Assembly (NCBI GenBank): GCA_900545515.1
Contig: UQZA01000006.1
Coordinates: forward strand, 43,597 to 107,596
Length of the DNA: 64,000 nucleotides
DNA from: an uncultured Eubacteriales bacterium
GTDB lineage: Bacteria > Bacillota > Clostridia > Oscillospirales > Oscillospiraceae
Direction: 5' to 3'
Under the pieces are notes generated by a model. It ran no database searches. It was not told the origin of the DNA and saw only the letters and a program-made list of their open reading frames with translations. Both the position numbers and the translations under genes were made by a program. Below, in pieces: positions 24,523 through 32,186 of the stretch (its first letter is position 1; every line of letters begins with the position of its first letter).

Positions 24523-26058
24523 ATGCAAAAGATTTTGATTTTGGATTTTGGCGGCCAGTATAATCAGCTCATCGCCCGCAGAGTCCGGGAATGTCGGGTA
24601 TACTGCGAGGTCAAACCTTACACCATGACCATGGCGGAAATCCGGGCCTTCGCCCCCATGGGCATTATCTTCACCGGCGGCCCCAACAGCGTTTACCTGG
24701 AGGAATCTCCCCAGGTGGACCCAGAGATTTTCTCCTTAGGCGTGCCGGTTTTGGGCATTTGCTATGGCTGCCAGCTGATGGCCCACCACCTGGGCGGCCA
24801 GGTCACCGCAGCGCAGGTGGATACTGCTCGAGAATATGGAAAAACCGACACCTTCTACGACACCACCTGTCCCCTCTTCCAGGGCCTGCCTCAGGAGGGG
24901 GTCAGCTGGATGAGCCATGGGGATTACATGGCACAGGTGCCCGCAGGCTTCCGTCTGGTGGGCCATACAGCTGCCTGTCCCAACGTAGCCATTGCTGACG
25001 AAACCCGGGGCTTTTACGGCGTCCAGTTCCACCCCGAGGTCAATCACACCCAACATGGGACGGACATGATCCGGAACTTCCTGTATCGGGTCTGTGGGGC
25101 CGCCGGGGACTGGACCATGGAGGGTTATAAGAACCGGGCCATTGTCCAAATCCGGGAGAAAGTAGGCGGCGGCAAGGTCCTCCTGGCCCTGTCCGGCGGT
25201 GTGGATAGCTCCGTGGCCGCTGCCCTCCTGGCCGAGGCGGTGGGCAACCAGCTCACCTGTGTATTTGTGGACCACGGTCTCATGCGCAAGGACGAGGGCG
25301 ACGAAGTGGAAGCCGCCTTCTCCAGATGGGACATTCATTTTGTCCGGGTGGACGCCGAAGCCCGGTTCCTGGGGCGGCTTGCTGGAGTGTCCGACCCGGA
25401 GACCAAGCGGAAGATCATCGGCGAGGAGTTCATCCGCGTCTTCGAGGACGAGGCCAAGCAGCTGGGTCAGGTGGACTACTTGGTCCAGGGCACCATCTAT
25501 CCCGACGTCATCGAGTCCGGCACTGGCAACGCCGCCGTCATCAAGAGCCACCACAATGTAGGGGGTCTGCCTGACCATGTGGACTTCCGGGAGATCATTG
25601 AGCCCCTGCGCCTCCTCTTTAAGGATGAGGTCCGACAGCTGGGCCGGGAGCTGGGGTTACCGGAGTACCTGGTCATGCGTCAACCCTTCCCGGGCCCAGG
25701 TCTGGCCATTCGGGTCATTGGAGAAATCACCCGGGAAAAGCTGGATATCCTGCGGGAGGCGGATTTCATCTTCCGGGATGAAATCGCAAAAGCCCACCTG
25801 GAGGGCTCCATGAACCAATATTTCGCCGTCCTGACCAGCATGCGCTCCGTAGGCGTCATGGGCGACGGTCGCACCTACGACTACACCCTGGCCCTCCGCT
25901 CTGTCACCACCACCGACTTCATGACTGCCGACTGGACCCGAATCCCCTATGAAGTCCTGGACCGGGTCTCCGTCCGAATCGTCAACGAGGTACCCCACAT
26001 CAATCGGATTGTATACGACATCACCAGTAAGCCGCCAGCGACGATTGAGTGGGAATAA
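24523..26058 (+). CDS. guaA: GMP synthase (glutamine-hydrolysing)
   Basis: Converts XMP to GMP with glutamine and ATP. The class I amidotransferase domain has nucleophile Cys in GICYGCQLM (about residue 84) and HPEVNHT. The ATP-PPase domain begins at LLALSGGVDSSVAAALL. The dimerisation end KPPATIEWE is complete, in 511 residues. The last codons and stop (26047-26058) form the 12-bp attachment core of the prophage; insertion restores the gene end exactly, leaving GuaA intact. Confidence 0.97.
   Translation: MQKILILDFGGQYNQLIARRVRECRVYCEVKPYTMTMAEIRAFAPMGIIFTGGPNSVYLEESPQVDPEIFSLGVPVLGICYGCQLMAHHLGGQVTAAQVDTAREYGKTDTFYDTTCPLFQGLPQEGVSWMSHGDYMAQVPAGFRLVGHTAACPNVAIADETRGFYGVQFHPEVNHTQHGTDMIRNFLYRVCGAAGDWTMEGYKNRAIVQIREKVGGGKVLLALSGGVDSSVAAALLAEAVGNQLTCVFVDHGLMRKDEGDEVEAAFSRWDIHFVRVDAEARFLGRLAGVSDPETKRKIIGEEFIRVFEDEAKQLGQVDYLVQGTIYPDVIESGTGNAAVIKSHHNVGGLPDHVDFREIIEPLRLLFKDEVRQLGRELGLPEYLVMRQPFPGPGLAIRVIGEITREKLDILREADFIFRDEIAKAHLEGSMNQYFAVLTSMRSVGVMGDGRTYDYTLALRSVTTTDFMTADWTRIPYEVLDRVSVRIVNEVPHINRIVYDITSKPPATIEWE
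26047..26058 (+). other. attL core (guaA 3' end)
   Basis: GAGTGGGAATAA covers the final guaA codons and stop. The same 12 bases recur at 63087-63098, next to another integrase gene. The distance to the adjacent integrase stop is similar at both sites (about 95 and 115 bases). Confidence 0.75.
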
Positions 26059-26102
26059 GAAATATCTCAAGATCCATCGAAAAAAGTGCATATAATTCCG
26101 AG

Positions 26103-26138
26103 AATCGCCCAAGAGCCAGGAGCCTTTGGGCGATTTTT
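26103..26138 (+). terminator. Terminator after guaA (inside the prophage left end)
   Basis: AATCGCCCAA and TTGGGCGATT pair, followed by TTTTTGTT. Because it lies to the right of the att core, it is supplied by the prophage rather than by the host. Confidence 0.85.
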
Positions 26139-26152
26139 GTTCAAAAATTTTG

Positions 26153-27262
26153 CTACGTCATTTTTTGCGTAGCAAAATCGTAGCACTTTTGCATTTTTTC
26201 CAGCTCTGTAGCAAGTTGGGTCTGTTTGTTGGGGTACAGGTGGGAGTAAGTTTGCAGTGTCGTCTCTATATTTTCGTGGCCCAGGCGCTCCGCAATTAAC
26301 AATGGCGAATAGCCCAGTTCGATCAAGAGAGAAGCGTGGGAATGTCTGAGGTCATGGACCCGGATTCGCTTGACGCCAGAGGCGGCGCAACCGCGCTTCA
26401 TCTGGCTCTGTAGAATGTGCTTTGTACTGGCCGGGAATATGCGATCATCCGGGGACAAATCGTATAGGGTACCGAGATAGGTTTGGATCATATGGGACAA
26501 TGTAGGCGGCATTACGATAGTCCTACGGCTTTTTGGCGTTTTGGGCTCCAGGATCAGATCCTGCTTGTTCTGGCGGGCATAGTTTTTGGTAATGCTTACT
26601 GTGTTCGCCTCAAAGTCAAAATCCGCCGGGGTTAAGGCCAGCATTTCACCGGAGCGCATCCCAGTCCAGAACAGCAGCGAGAACATTACTACACAAGCTG
26701 GTTTATTTGAAATCGCCTCCAGAAACTTCTCAAACTCTTCAACGGTCCAGAACTGCATAGCGTCCGCTGTTTTCTTACCCATTGCCCCTGCTTGTCGGCA
26801 GGGGTTATTTTTCATGCCGTAGTACTTTACCCCGTAATTGAACATGGCGGAGGCCTGGTTGTGAACGGTCTTTAGGTAGGTCTGGGAATATGGATCGTTA
26901 GCCCCCTCCTTCTTGGCCGACAGCAGTGTATTCTGCCACTTCCGTATGTCGGCAGGCCCTACGCTGGAAGCCTGTAGATTCCCAAGGTATGGCAACACAT
27001 GCTTTTGGAATAGGAAGTCTTTATTTGCGTAGGTAGTAGGCTTCAGGCGGGTTTTGCAGTCCTCCATGTACAGGGTGTACAGAGAATGCACGGTCATGTC
27101 TGGTGATCCGGTCTTTTGCTCCAGGAACTTCCGCTCATACTCCTTTGCATCGGATCGGCGTTCGAAGCCCTCTTTTTTGTGCTGTTTGGTTTCGCCGGTC
27201 CAGTCCTTGTATCGCACAAATACGTACCAGCGTTTGCCGTCTTTCATTTTTGCAACTGACAT
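26153..27262 (-). CDS. int: Tyrosine-type site-specific integrase
   Basis: Catalyses integration at, and excision from, the guaA site. Of 369 residues: an N-terminal arm-binding domain (DGKRWYVFVRYKDWTGE), a SAM-like core-binding domain about 55-150, and a catalytic domain with Arg203 (TGMRSGE), His303/Arg306 (HDLRHSHASLL), His329 (LGHE) and the nucleophile Tyr339 (TLQTYSHLYPNK). ATG 27262 follows TGGAGGC. Its 3' end contains a copy of the 17-bp repeat proposed as an arm site. It is closely similar to the second integrase at 63214. Confidence 0.95.
   Translation of the reverse strand: MSVAKMKDGKRWYVFVRYKDWTGETKQHKKEGFERRSDAKEYERKFLEQKTGSPDMTVHSLYTLYMEDCKTRLKPTTYANKDFLFQKHVLPYLGNLQASSVGPADIRKWQNTLLSAKKEGANDPYSQTYLKTVHNQASAMFNYGVKYYGMKNNPCRQAGAMGKKTADAMQFWTVEEFEKFLEAISNKPACVVMFSLLFWTGMRSGEMLALTPADFDFEANTVSITKNYARQNKQDLILEPKTPKSRRTIVMPPTLSHMIQTYLGTLYDLSPDDRIFPASTKHILQSQMKRGCAASGVKRIRVHDLRHSHASLLIELGYSPLLIAERLGHENIETTLQTYSHLYPNKQTQLATELEKMQKCYDFATQKMT
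26168..26184 (+). repeat. 17-bp repeat, candidate integrase arm site (left)
   Basis: CGTAGCAAAATCGTAGC is identical to 62966-62982 and in the same orientation. Each copy holds two CGTAGC hexamers 11 bp apart and sits about 105-110 bp inside the att core. This is the geometry expected for P and P' arm sites. Confidence 0.6.
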
Positions 27263-27296
27263 TCTGACGCCTCCAGAACGAAATTGTTATATTTTT

Positions 27297-27323
27297 GCCG
27301 CCCTTGCTGTGCTCAAGGGCGGC
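27297..27323. other. Hairpin between integrase and cargo gene
   Basis: GCCGCCCTTG and CAAGGGCGGC pair perfectly. The minus-strand tail is A-rich and the plus-strand tail only weakly T-rich, so terminator function for the minus-strand cargo gene is doubtful. The gap 27263-27370 holds nothing else. Confidence 0.4.
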
Positions 27324-27370
27324 TTGTTGTATTGGCAAGATTCTTTATTGCATCTTTTTCCTATTTTAAA

Positions 27371-27973
27371 TCATGGCCGCTCAAATACATCTCCATAAGA
27401 TATCTTGACCATTGTAATTTTCCCGTTTTCATATCCTATCCAAATGTCATGTACTCCACAGTAATACGCCCGGTAGTAGGAGCCTGTGTCGTTAATTTCT
27501 GTATTTTTATATTTCGACAGGTTGAACATTTTCAGAAAGTCATTCTTGCTAGAGTAGCTGATATCCCCCCATAGTGTCACCCTTTGCAGATTGTCATTGT
27601 TAAAACTGTACTCTTCGTCTTCATAGTACAACGTCCTAATCGAATAGCGTCTGCCGCTACCTGTTTCGTAGTCCCATTCTTCAATGCTTTCTGGCTCGCC
27701 GAGTCGTTCAATCAGCTCATCTTCAGTAATATTATGCCCGTCCTTCACCTCGTACTGAAGTGCATCAAAAACTACTGTTACAGGTCCTGCGGTCCCTTGT
27801 GCCCCCTGATAGATAATTGCAACGCCAATAGCAGCCACTAAGAGAAACGCAATGACAGCTCCTAAGCATCCATGGCCTTTCAACGCCCTTTTGCAAACAG
27901 GGCACACCTTTGCCTTCCTGTCAATCTCAGATTGACAGTACTTGCATTTTTTTAACTGCTGATTTCCTTCCAT
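27371..27973 (-). CDS. Zinc-ribbon membrane protein, prophage cargo (moron) candidate
   Basis: A 200-residue protein with three parts. An N-terminal zinc ribbon has Cys10, Cys13, Cys24 and Cys27. One membrane helix follows at about 35-52 (AVIAFLLVAAIGVAIIY). The outer domain resembles small lipoprotein/BamE-like folds (EDELIERLGEPESIEEWDYETG). No enzymatic motif is seen. ATG 27973 follows AAAGGGGAT. Base composition is clearly more AT-rich than the phage genes. Its position between integrase and repressor on the lysogen-expressed strand suggests a role in the lysogen, perhaps envelope or superinfection related. Confidence 0.7.
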   Translation of the reverse strand: MEGNQQLKKCKYCQSEIDRKAKVCPVCKRALKGHGCLGAVIAFLLVAAIGVAIIYQGAQGTAGPVTVVFDALQYEVKDGHNITEDELIERLGEPESIEEWDYETGSGRRYSIRTLYYEDEEYSFNNDNLQRVTLWGDISYSSKNDFLKMFNLSKYKNTEINDTGSYYRAYYCGVHDIWIGYENGKITMVKISYGDVFERP

Positions 27974-28030
27974 ATCATATCCCCTTTTTCTTTTCATTAC
28001 CGCCGACACAGAGGCCGGTTGGTTGCCCTG

Positions 28031-28774
28031 CTATCGCTCCACGATCCAGCTGGGGTCCAGCACGCCAATCACTTTCCCGATACAGTGGGAATCTTCGTCC
28101 AGTTCCACGTCTGGATATGCAGGATTTGCACTCTCCAGGTAATTTCTGCGATAGATCTTCACGAATCTCTCCCCGCCGCGGATGAAAACGCCAGTCTCAC
28201 CTAAATCTACGGCAGGCTGTTCGCGCACCAGCACGCGATCTCCATCGTGGATTTGCGGCTCCATGCTATCTCCATGGACGCGCATAATGTAGTCGGCTTT
28301 GGCTGTCCACTTATTGTATAGCACCGCCACTTGCTCGCTGGTATCATCATCCGCAAACTCGCCGGTACCGGCAGAGGCCGCTTGAATTGGCTCCGGTAGG
28401 TGGATAATTTTGTTTTCATCATTTACCGCACTGCTTTGTTGTGTCTCACGCGCTTGAGTCACAACAGCTTCAAACAAGATTCTTGCCATGCGTTTCCATT
28501 GCACATCTAGAGCATCGTAGTCCCGGGCTATTTTTAGCGCATCTTCGGAGCATGACCACGCTGCCGCTCTTTTCTTCTCTGGCACCCCTAAGATATAATC
28601 GGTTGTAACGCCAAATTTTTCGGCAACGTCTACGATGTAGGTGTGGCCAGGGTCTCTCTCTCCTGTTTCATATTTCGTAATCGTTGCATACGGGCGGCCT
28701 AGCTCTTCTGCTAGCCGTTTCCTTGTATAGCCGTTCTTTTCCCTGATTTCAACAAGACGGTCAGAAATGGTCAT
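28031..28774 (-). CDS. Phage repressor, XRE plus S24 (LexA-like) peptidase
   Basis: Maintains lysogeny by binding operators in the adjacent region. The HTH domain is residues 5-60 (RKRLAEELGRPYATITKYETG). The S24 domain has Ser170 in HGDSMEP and Lys206 in RFVKIYR. The likely self-cleavage bond is Ala135-Gly136 in AASAGTGEF, so RecA/SOS induction is expected. 247 residues from ATG 28774, preceded by AGGGGTGA; GTG 28783 is the weaker alternative. Transcribed leftward from a consensus promoter. Confidence 0.92.
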   Translation of the reverse strand: MTISDRLVEIREKNGYTRKRLAEELGRPYATITKYETGERDPGHTYIVDVAEKFGVTTDYILGVPEKKRAAAWSCSEDALKIARDYDALDVQWKRMARILFEAVVTQARETQQSSAVNDENKIIHLPEPIQAASAGTGEFADDDTSEQVAVLYNKWTAKADYIMRVHGDSMEPQIHDGDRVLVREQPAVDLGETGVFIRGGERFVKIYRRNYLESANPAYPDVELDEDSHCIGKVIGVLDPSWIVER

Positions 28775-28818
28775 CGCGCTCACCCCTTACACAAACGTAG
28801 ACTTTAGCTTACACAGCC

Positions 28819-28847
28819 ATTATAGCTGCCCGCATTGTGCGTGTCAA
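28819..28847 (-). promoter_or_regulatory. Repressor promoter (leftward)
   Basis: On the minus strand TTGACA (28847-28842) and TATAAT (28824-28819) with a 17-bp spacer: full consensus. Confidence 0.88.
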
Positions 28848-28853
28848 GAAAGT

Positions 28854-28947
28854 TTACCCGTTTTGGGTCAATTTTTTTGCTGTTCGGTATTGACATTGCC
28901 CCAAAACGGGTGTATTATACATGCAAGATTAACCCAGTTTGGGGCAA
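28854..28947. promoter_or_regulatory. Three repressor operators
   Basis: Related imperfect palindromes sit at 28854-28871 (TTACCCGTTTTGGGTCAA), 28896-28914 (TTGCCCCAAAACGGGTGTA) and 28929-28947 (TTAACCCAGTTTGGGGCAA), with core CCCgTTTTGGG. The middle one fills the spacer of the rightward promoter. The third covers its start region, and the first lies upstream of the leftward -35 box. Confidence 0.8.
28890..28918 (+). promoter_or_regulatory. Early rightward promoter
   Basis: TTGACA (28890-28895) and TATTAT (28913-28918) with a 17-bp spacer that contains a repressor operator. It drives the cro-like gene and the early operon. Confidence 0.88.
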
Positions 28948-28960
28948 CGGAGGTGGAAGA

Positions 28961-29182
28961 ATGTTTCCCAATATCGAAGCGGAGCGCGTTCGGCGCGGAT
29001 GGAGCCGCGCTGAACTTGCGGGCAAGTTGCGGGTTTCGTACAGCACATTCAAAAATTGGATGCGCGGCGAAACAGATATTCCTTGCTCGAAAGTTATCGA
29101 AATGTCCGAGTTATTTAGCTGCAGCACTGACTATCTACTTGGTATGGATAGTCTGCCGAAAGGAGGTGAACAACATGGATAG
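28961..29182 (+). CDS. Cro-like XRE regulator
   Basis: First gene of the lytic transcript, 73 residues. An XRE domain spans most of it: ERVRRGWSRAELAGKLRVSYSTFKNWMRGE, then KVIEMSELFSCSTDYLLG. No peptidase domain is present. ATG 28961 follows CGGAGGTGG. It probably competes with the repressor for the operators just upstream. Its stop overlaps the next gene by 8 bases. Confidence 0.85.
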   Translation: MFPNIEAERVRRGWSRAELAGKLRVSYSTFKNWMRGETDIPCSKVIEMSELFSCSTDYLLGMDSLPKGGEQHG

Positions 29183-29378
29183 CAAATGGGCCGAAATTAG
29201 AAATCTCTGCCTAGAATTAGCACTTGCAGAACTGAAAAAAGAAACTGCGGCAACAGTCGGGACAGTGCGGGAGCTCGTTAAAATTGCAATTGAAATCGAT
29301 ATGCTCAATCTTCAGCGGTCCGTACAAAGCCGATACGGCGCGGCGGTTAAAAGAGGTGCTCACAATGAAACTACTTGA
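29175..29378 (+). CDS. Small early phage protein, unknown
   Basis: A 67-residue, mostly helical peptide (MDSKWAEIRNLCLELALAE, then TVGTVRELVKIAIEIDMLNLQ). No recognised family. ATG 29175 has a full AAAGGAGGTGA binding site, inside the end of the cro-like gene. The next gene starts before its stop, a pattern of tight translational coupling in this early operon. Confidence 0.6.
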   Translation: MDSKWAEIRNLCLELALAELKKETAATVGTVRELVKIAIEIDMLNLQRSVQSRYGAAVKRGAHNETT

Positions 29379-29544
29379 CGTCGAGGGCGTCAAAGCCCTC
29401 CTCCCGATTCAAAACACAAAGGCCTACGCCATTATCCGCCAGCTAAACGAAGAGCTCCGGGAAAAGGGGTATATGACCATCCGGGGGCGCGTGCCAGAGA
29501 AGTACCTGATTGAGCGTTTCGGCCTGGGAGAAGACACCCCATGA
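29365..29544 (+). CDS. Small winged-helix/excisionase-like protein
   Basis: A 59-residue protein. MKLLDVEGVKALLPIQNTKA and YAIIRQLNEELREKGYMTIRGR followed by VPEKYLIERFGL have the shape of MerR/excisionase-type winged helices that recognise DNA. It could be the excisionase partner of the integrase, although it is encoded on the other strand. ATG 29365 follows AAGAGGTG. Confidence 0.6.
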   Translation: MKLLDVEGVKALLPIQNTKAYAIIRQLNEELREKGYMTIRGRVPEKYLIERFGLGEDTP

Positions 29545-29717
29545 AGTACCACACCTACGAAGTCTACACCGAATCCCTTTCCACCGGCCTCGTCCGTACC
29601 CGCACCGTCCGCGCCACCAGTCCTGAACATGCGGAGCGGATGGTAGGAGCAACGCTGAGGGAGGGGTGGAGGATAATTGGAGTTGTACATCAATTTAAAG
29701 GAGGAGATAAAAAATGA
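29541..29717 (+). CDS. Small early phage protein, unknown (58 aa)
   Basis: ATG 29541 to TGA 29717 overlaps the previous stop by 4 bases and the next start by 4 bases, in frame with neither. The peptide begins MKYHTYEVYTESLSTGLVRT and continues VRATSPEHAERMVGATL. This strand-helix layout resembles small DUF-type proteins that handle a repeat-like beta hairpin. Function unknown. Confidence 0.6.
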   Translation: MKYHTYEVYTESLSTGLVRTRTVRATSPEHAERMVGATLREGWRIIGVVHQFKGGDKK

Positions 29718-30190
29718 AAAAAGGAAAAGCAATCCGCCAACTAAATTCCATACGCAAGGAAGCAGAGGATCATCTGCTGCTCGATGCGAGGGGTGGCGAT
29801 GCAGCCGACAGCATCTGGGCGAGAGACATCGAGGCTCTGACGGCCGGGATCCAGGCCCTATCCGCCCAAGGGCCAGATCGCACCGGTCGGCTACGGCGGG
29901 ACAGCAAGATGCTGGGTCAGGTCCTGGACGTAGTCGCCGATATGGTGCATCAGGACAGCCGCCCCATGTTTGACGCCATTGTGGCATACTGGCGCCGTGG
30001 CAAGCGGGCGGTGACCCCAATCGAAATTGCTGCCCTGAATGGGTACCGGGAGATCTGCTGCCAGGGCGCAAACCCCAACAATCTGAACAGCAGGCGGGAG
30101 ATCGTCAGCCGGGTGGCGTTGCTGCTACTGCAAGATGTGCACCCGGAGGAAGCCAGAGTGGAGGAGAAAAACGATGATGGAGAGGCCTGA
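29714..30190 (+). CDS. Early phage protein, unknown
   Basis: A 158-residue helical protein. The N-terminal third (AIRQLNSIRKEAEDHLLLDA, DIEALTAGIQALSAQ) resembles the short hypothetical at 30523, hinting at a shared 'ID-x-AL' helical module used by several genes in this operon. No catalytic motif is seen. ATG 29714 sits in the end of the previous gene, after AAAGGAGGAGAT. Confidence 0.6.
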   Translation: MKKGKAIRQLNSIRKEAEDHLLLDARGGDAADSIWARDIEALTAGIQALSAQGPDRTGRLRRDSKMLGQVLDVVADMVHQDSRPMFDAIVAYWRRGKRAVTPIEIAALNGYREICCQGANPNNLNSRREIVSRVALLLLQDVHPEEARVEEKNDDGEA

Positions 30191-30536
30191 TGCCATTGCC
30201 GTGCTGGAAGGGATGCACCATCTCAATCTCAAGATGCTGGATTTTGAAGAATTCAGGAGGTGCCGTACTGCCGCAGGGCAGTACCGTAAAAAGGCAGAAG
30301 CGTTACAGGCGGCAATATCCGCGCTGGAGGAGCTGGAGGAGCTGGAGCGGAATAAGGCTAAGGCAAGGAAGACCCTAACGGCTCTTCGCCGTTGCCATGA
30401 CTACCCGGAGCTCTGTGATGGCTGCCCCTATCGAGATGCCACCATTACCGCGTGTGGCGAGCAGCTGGATTATGACATTGAAGAGCTTCTGGCGGCGGCA
30501 TACGAAGAGGGAGGTGAGAACGATGAGCAGAGCTGA
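30174..30536 (+). CDS. Early phage protein, coiled coil with cysteine cluster
   Basis: A 120-residue protein. ERPDAIAVLEGMHHLNLKML at the start, a coiled coil around 35-65 (KKAEALQAAISALEELEELE), then four cysteines in CHDYPELCDGCPYRDATITAC that may bind zinc. Overlaps its neighbours at both ends. Function unknown. Confidence 0.6.
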   Translation: MMERPDAIAVLEGMHHLNLKMLDFEEFRRCRTAAGQYRKKAEALQAAISALEELEELERNKAKARKTLTALRRCHDYPELCDGCPYRDATITACGEQLDYDIEELLAAAYEEGGENDEQS

Positions 30537-30780
30537 CGCAATCGCCCAACTTCAGGATCTGCGCAACCAAGCCCAGACCAGAGCCTACCCCCGAAGCCGC
30601 TTGGCGATCCAAGAGTACTGCGACACCAGCACCGCCGCCGCTGATGTTGTGGCCCTGGGCATGGCTATCAGGGCTTTGCAAACCCCTACCAGGCGGCGCA
30701 TGCCCATCTGGGCTTGCGTGATGTGGTGCGTGGCAGCCGCCATTATTGGGGCGGCGTGTGTAATCTATGCCATGGCTTAA
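30523..30780 (+). CDS. Small membrane-anchored phage protein
   Basis: 85 residues. A soluble helical start (MSRADAIAQLQDLRNQAQT, ADVVALGMAIRALQT) is followed by one C-terminal membrane helix, MPIWACVMWCVAAAIIGAACVIYAMA. It starts inside the end of the preceding gene. The 'DAIAQL...ALGMAIRAL' part is shared with neighbouring small genes. The role is unknown; superinfection exclusion is one possibility. Confidence 0.6.
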   Translation: MSRADAIAQLQDLRNQAQTRAYPRSRLAIQEYCDTSTAAADVVALGMAIRALQTPTRRRMPIWACVMWCVAAAIIGAACVIYAMA

Positions 30781-30793
30781 AGGAGGTGATAGC

Positions 30794-31264
30794 ATGAGAT
30801 CAATAGATATCCGCAAGCTCCCCGGCGGGGACGCCCTGTACCAGCGCTGGATAGAGATGCGCCGTAAGCCCTGCGATGATGCATGGGACAAGTTCCCGGC
30901 ATTTTACGCCTGGATCCAGGAGCAGGGGTACAACGCCGGGGATCGCGTCCCAAAAATCAAGCTGCTGGATGCCAGCAAGCCCTATTGCCCGGCCAATTGC
31001 ACTTTTGCGATCCCTATCAGTAAGCCTCCCAGAGCAGATATGATCGAGGCAGCCAAGGAGTGGGATTTAGCCATGAGCGCCTTCCGGGAGCGCCTGCACC
31101 GGGCATCCCGCTACAATCCCGAGGCAATTCAGCGAATGCTGGACAATAAGCCTTGGGCAGCAAAAAAGGCCGCCCCCGGGACTGGTACTCCCGAGAGCGG
31201 CAAAGGAAATAATCACAAATCCATTATAGCAGCGGAGGGGGCAGGAGTCAATGCCGGAGATTAA
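30794..31264 (+). CDS. Early phage protein, unknown
   Basis: A 156-residue protein. KLPGGDALYQRWIEMRRKPCDD, WDKFPAFYAWIQEQGYNAGDR and PYCPANCTFAIP recall phage proteins with an HNH/AP2-associated 'W..F..F..W' fold, but no catalytic histidines are seen. The C-terminus is low complexity. ATG 30794 has AAAGGAGGTGAT. Overlaps the exonuclease start by 14 bases, so it belongs to the recombination block. Confidence 0.6.
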   Translation: MRSIDIRKLPGGDALYQRWIEMRRKPCDDAWDKFPAFYAWIQEQGYNAGDRVPKIKLLDASKPYCPANCTFAIPISKPPRADMIEAAKEWDLAMSAFRERLHRASRYNPEAIQRMLDNKPWAAKKAAPGTGTPESGKGNNHKSIIAAEGAGVNAGD

Positions 31265-31901
31265 AACTCACGCAGAATGGCTCCAGGCCCAGCTGAAGGG
31301 TATCGGCGCCAGCGAGGCCAGTGCCATCGTCGGACAGAATCCCTATATGTCCAATGTGGATTTATGGCGGATTAAAGTCGGTCGGCGGCAGGCCGCCGAT
31401 ATCAGCAATAAGACCTGTGTGGCCTATGGCCATGCCGCCGAGGGCCCAATCCGGGAGCTATTTGCCCTGGACTACGCTGATACATACAGCGTGGCCTATG
31501 GCGGCGAATTTGATATGATCCACAATCCAGAGTTCCCTTGGCTGTTTGCCACTCTGGATGGGCGGCTGGTAGAGCTATCCACTGGCCTGCCCGGCATCCT
31601 GGAGATCAAGACCACCGAAATCCTGCGCTCTATGCAGCGGGAAAAATGGCGGGATAAGATCCCAGATAACTACTACATCCAAATCCTGCACCAGCTCCTG
31701 GCCACCGGCTGGGACTTCACTGTGCTCCACGCCCAACTCAAGCGGGTGTGGGACGGCGAAATCCGGACGGAGCGGCGATCCTACCGGATCAATCGGGAGG
31801 ATGTGCAAGATGATCTGGATTATCTGCTGGAGCAGGAGATTGCATTCTGGCAGATGGTCCAGGAGGGCCGGGAGCCGCCTTTGCTGCTCCCGGAAATATA
31901 G
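31251..31901 (+). CDS. YqaJ-type viral exonuclease
   Basis: Lambda-exonuclease-fold 5'-3' nuclease that makes 3' overhangs for the annealase. 216 residues: the family start GIGASEASAIVGQNPYMSNVDLW, the active-site Asp/Glu-x-Lys as ATLDGRLVE and ILEIKTTE, and a Tyr/Gln block YYIQILHQLLATGW. Works with the RecT protein two genes downstream. Confidence 0.88.
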   Translation: MPEIKTHAEWLQAQLKGIGASEASAIVGQNPYMSNVDLWRIKVGRRQAADISNKTCVAYGHAAEGPIRELFALDYADTYSVAYGGEFDMIHNPEFPWLFATLDGRLVELSTGLPGILEIKTTEILRSMQREKWRDKIPDNYYIQILHQLLATGWDFTVLHAQLKRVWDGEIRTERRSYRINREDVQDDLDYLLEQEIAFWQMVQEGREPPLLLPEI

Positions 31902-31913
31902 GAGGAAATAATC

Positions 31914-32174
31914 ATGGAAAAGCGAAATCTTGTGCAGGTCCAATACCGGGGCCGCCGCTCCGGCAGGTTTGAGGGCGATGCGTATACCTATGTTGCGGAT
32001 GCCCCCCTGGAAGTGGGCGATGTTGTCAACGTCCCCACCAAATACGGCGAGTCGGAGGCCCAGGTCTGCCGGATCAATGTCCCTGAGGAGGATATCCCGG
32101 CCTGGTGCGGCAGCCTGAGGCATATTACTGAGGCCGCTGTGCCTCAGGATATGTTTTCCGAATTTTTTGCTTAG
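31914..32174 (+). CDS. Small phage protein in the recombination block, unknown
   Basis: An 86-residue beta-rich protein (VQVQYRGRRSGRFEGDAYTY, LEVGDVVNVPTKYGESEAQV) with the look of a small SH3/OB-like barrel, perhaps nucleic-acid binding. ATG 31914 has TAGGAGGA. Sits between exonuclease and DUF1351. Confidence 0.6.
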   Translation: MEKRNLVQVQYRGRRSGRFEGDAYTYVADAPLEVGDVVNVPTKYGESEAQVCRINVPEEDIPAWCGSLRHITEAAVPQDMFSEFFA

Positions 32175-32186
32175 GAGGCGCAGCCG

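Noticed and set aside
26168..26184. 17-bp repeat as the att core itself
   Set aside because: The left copy lies within the integrase coding sequence, while the 12-bp repeat coincides exactly with the guaA end and recurs next to a second integrase at the same distance.
27297..27323. Terminator of the zinc-ribbon cargo gene
   Set aside because: On the strand of that gene the stem is followed by A residues, not T, so it is recorded only as a hairpin.
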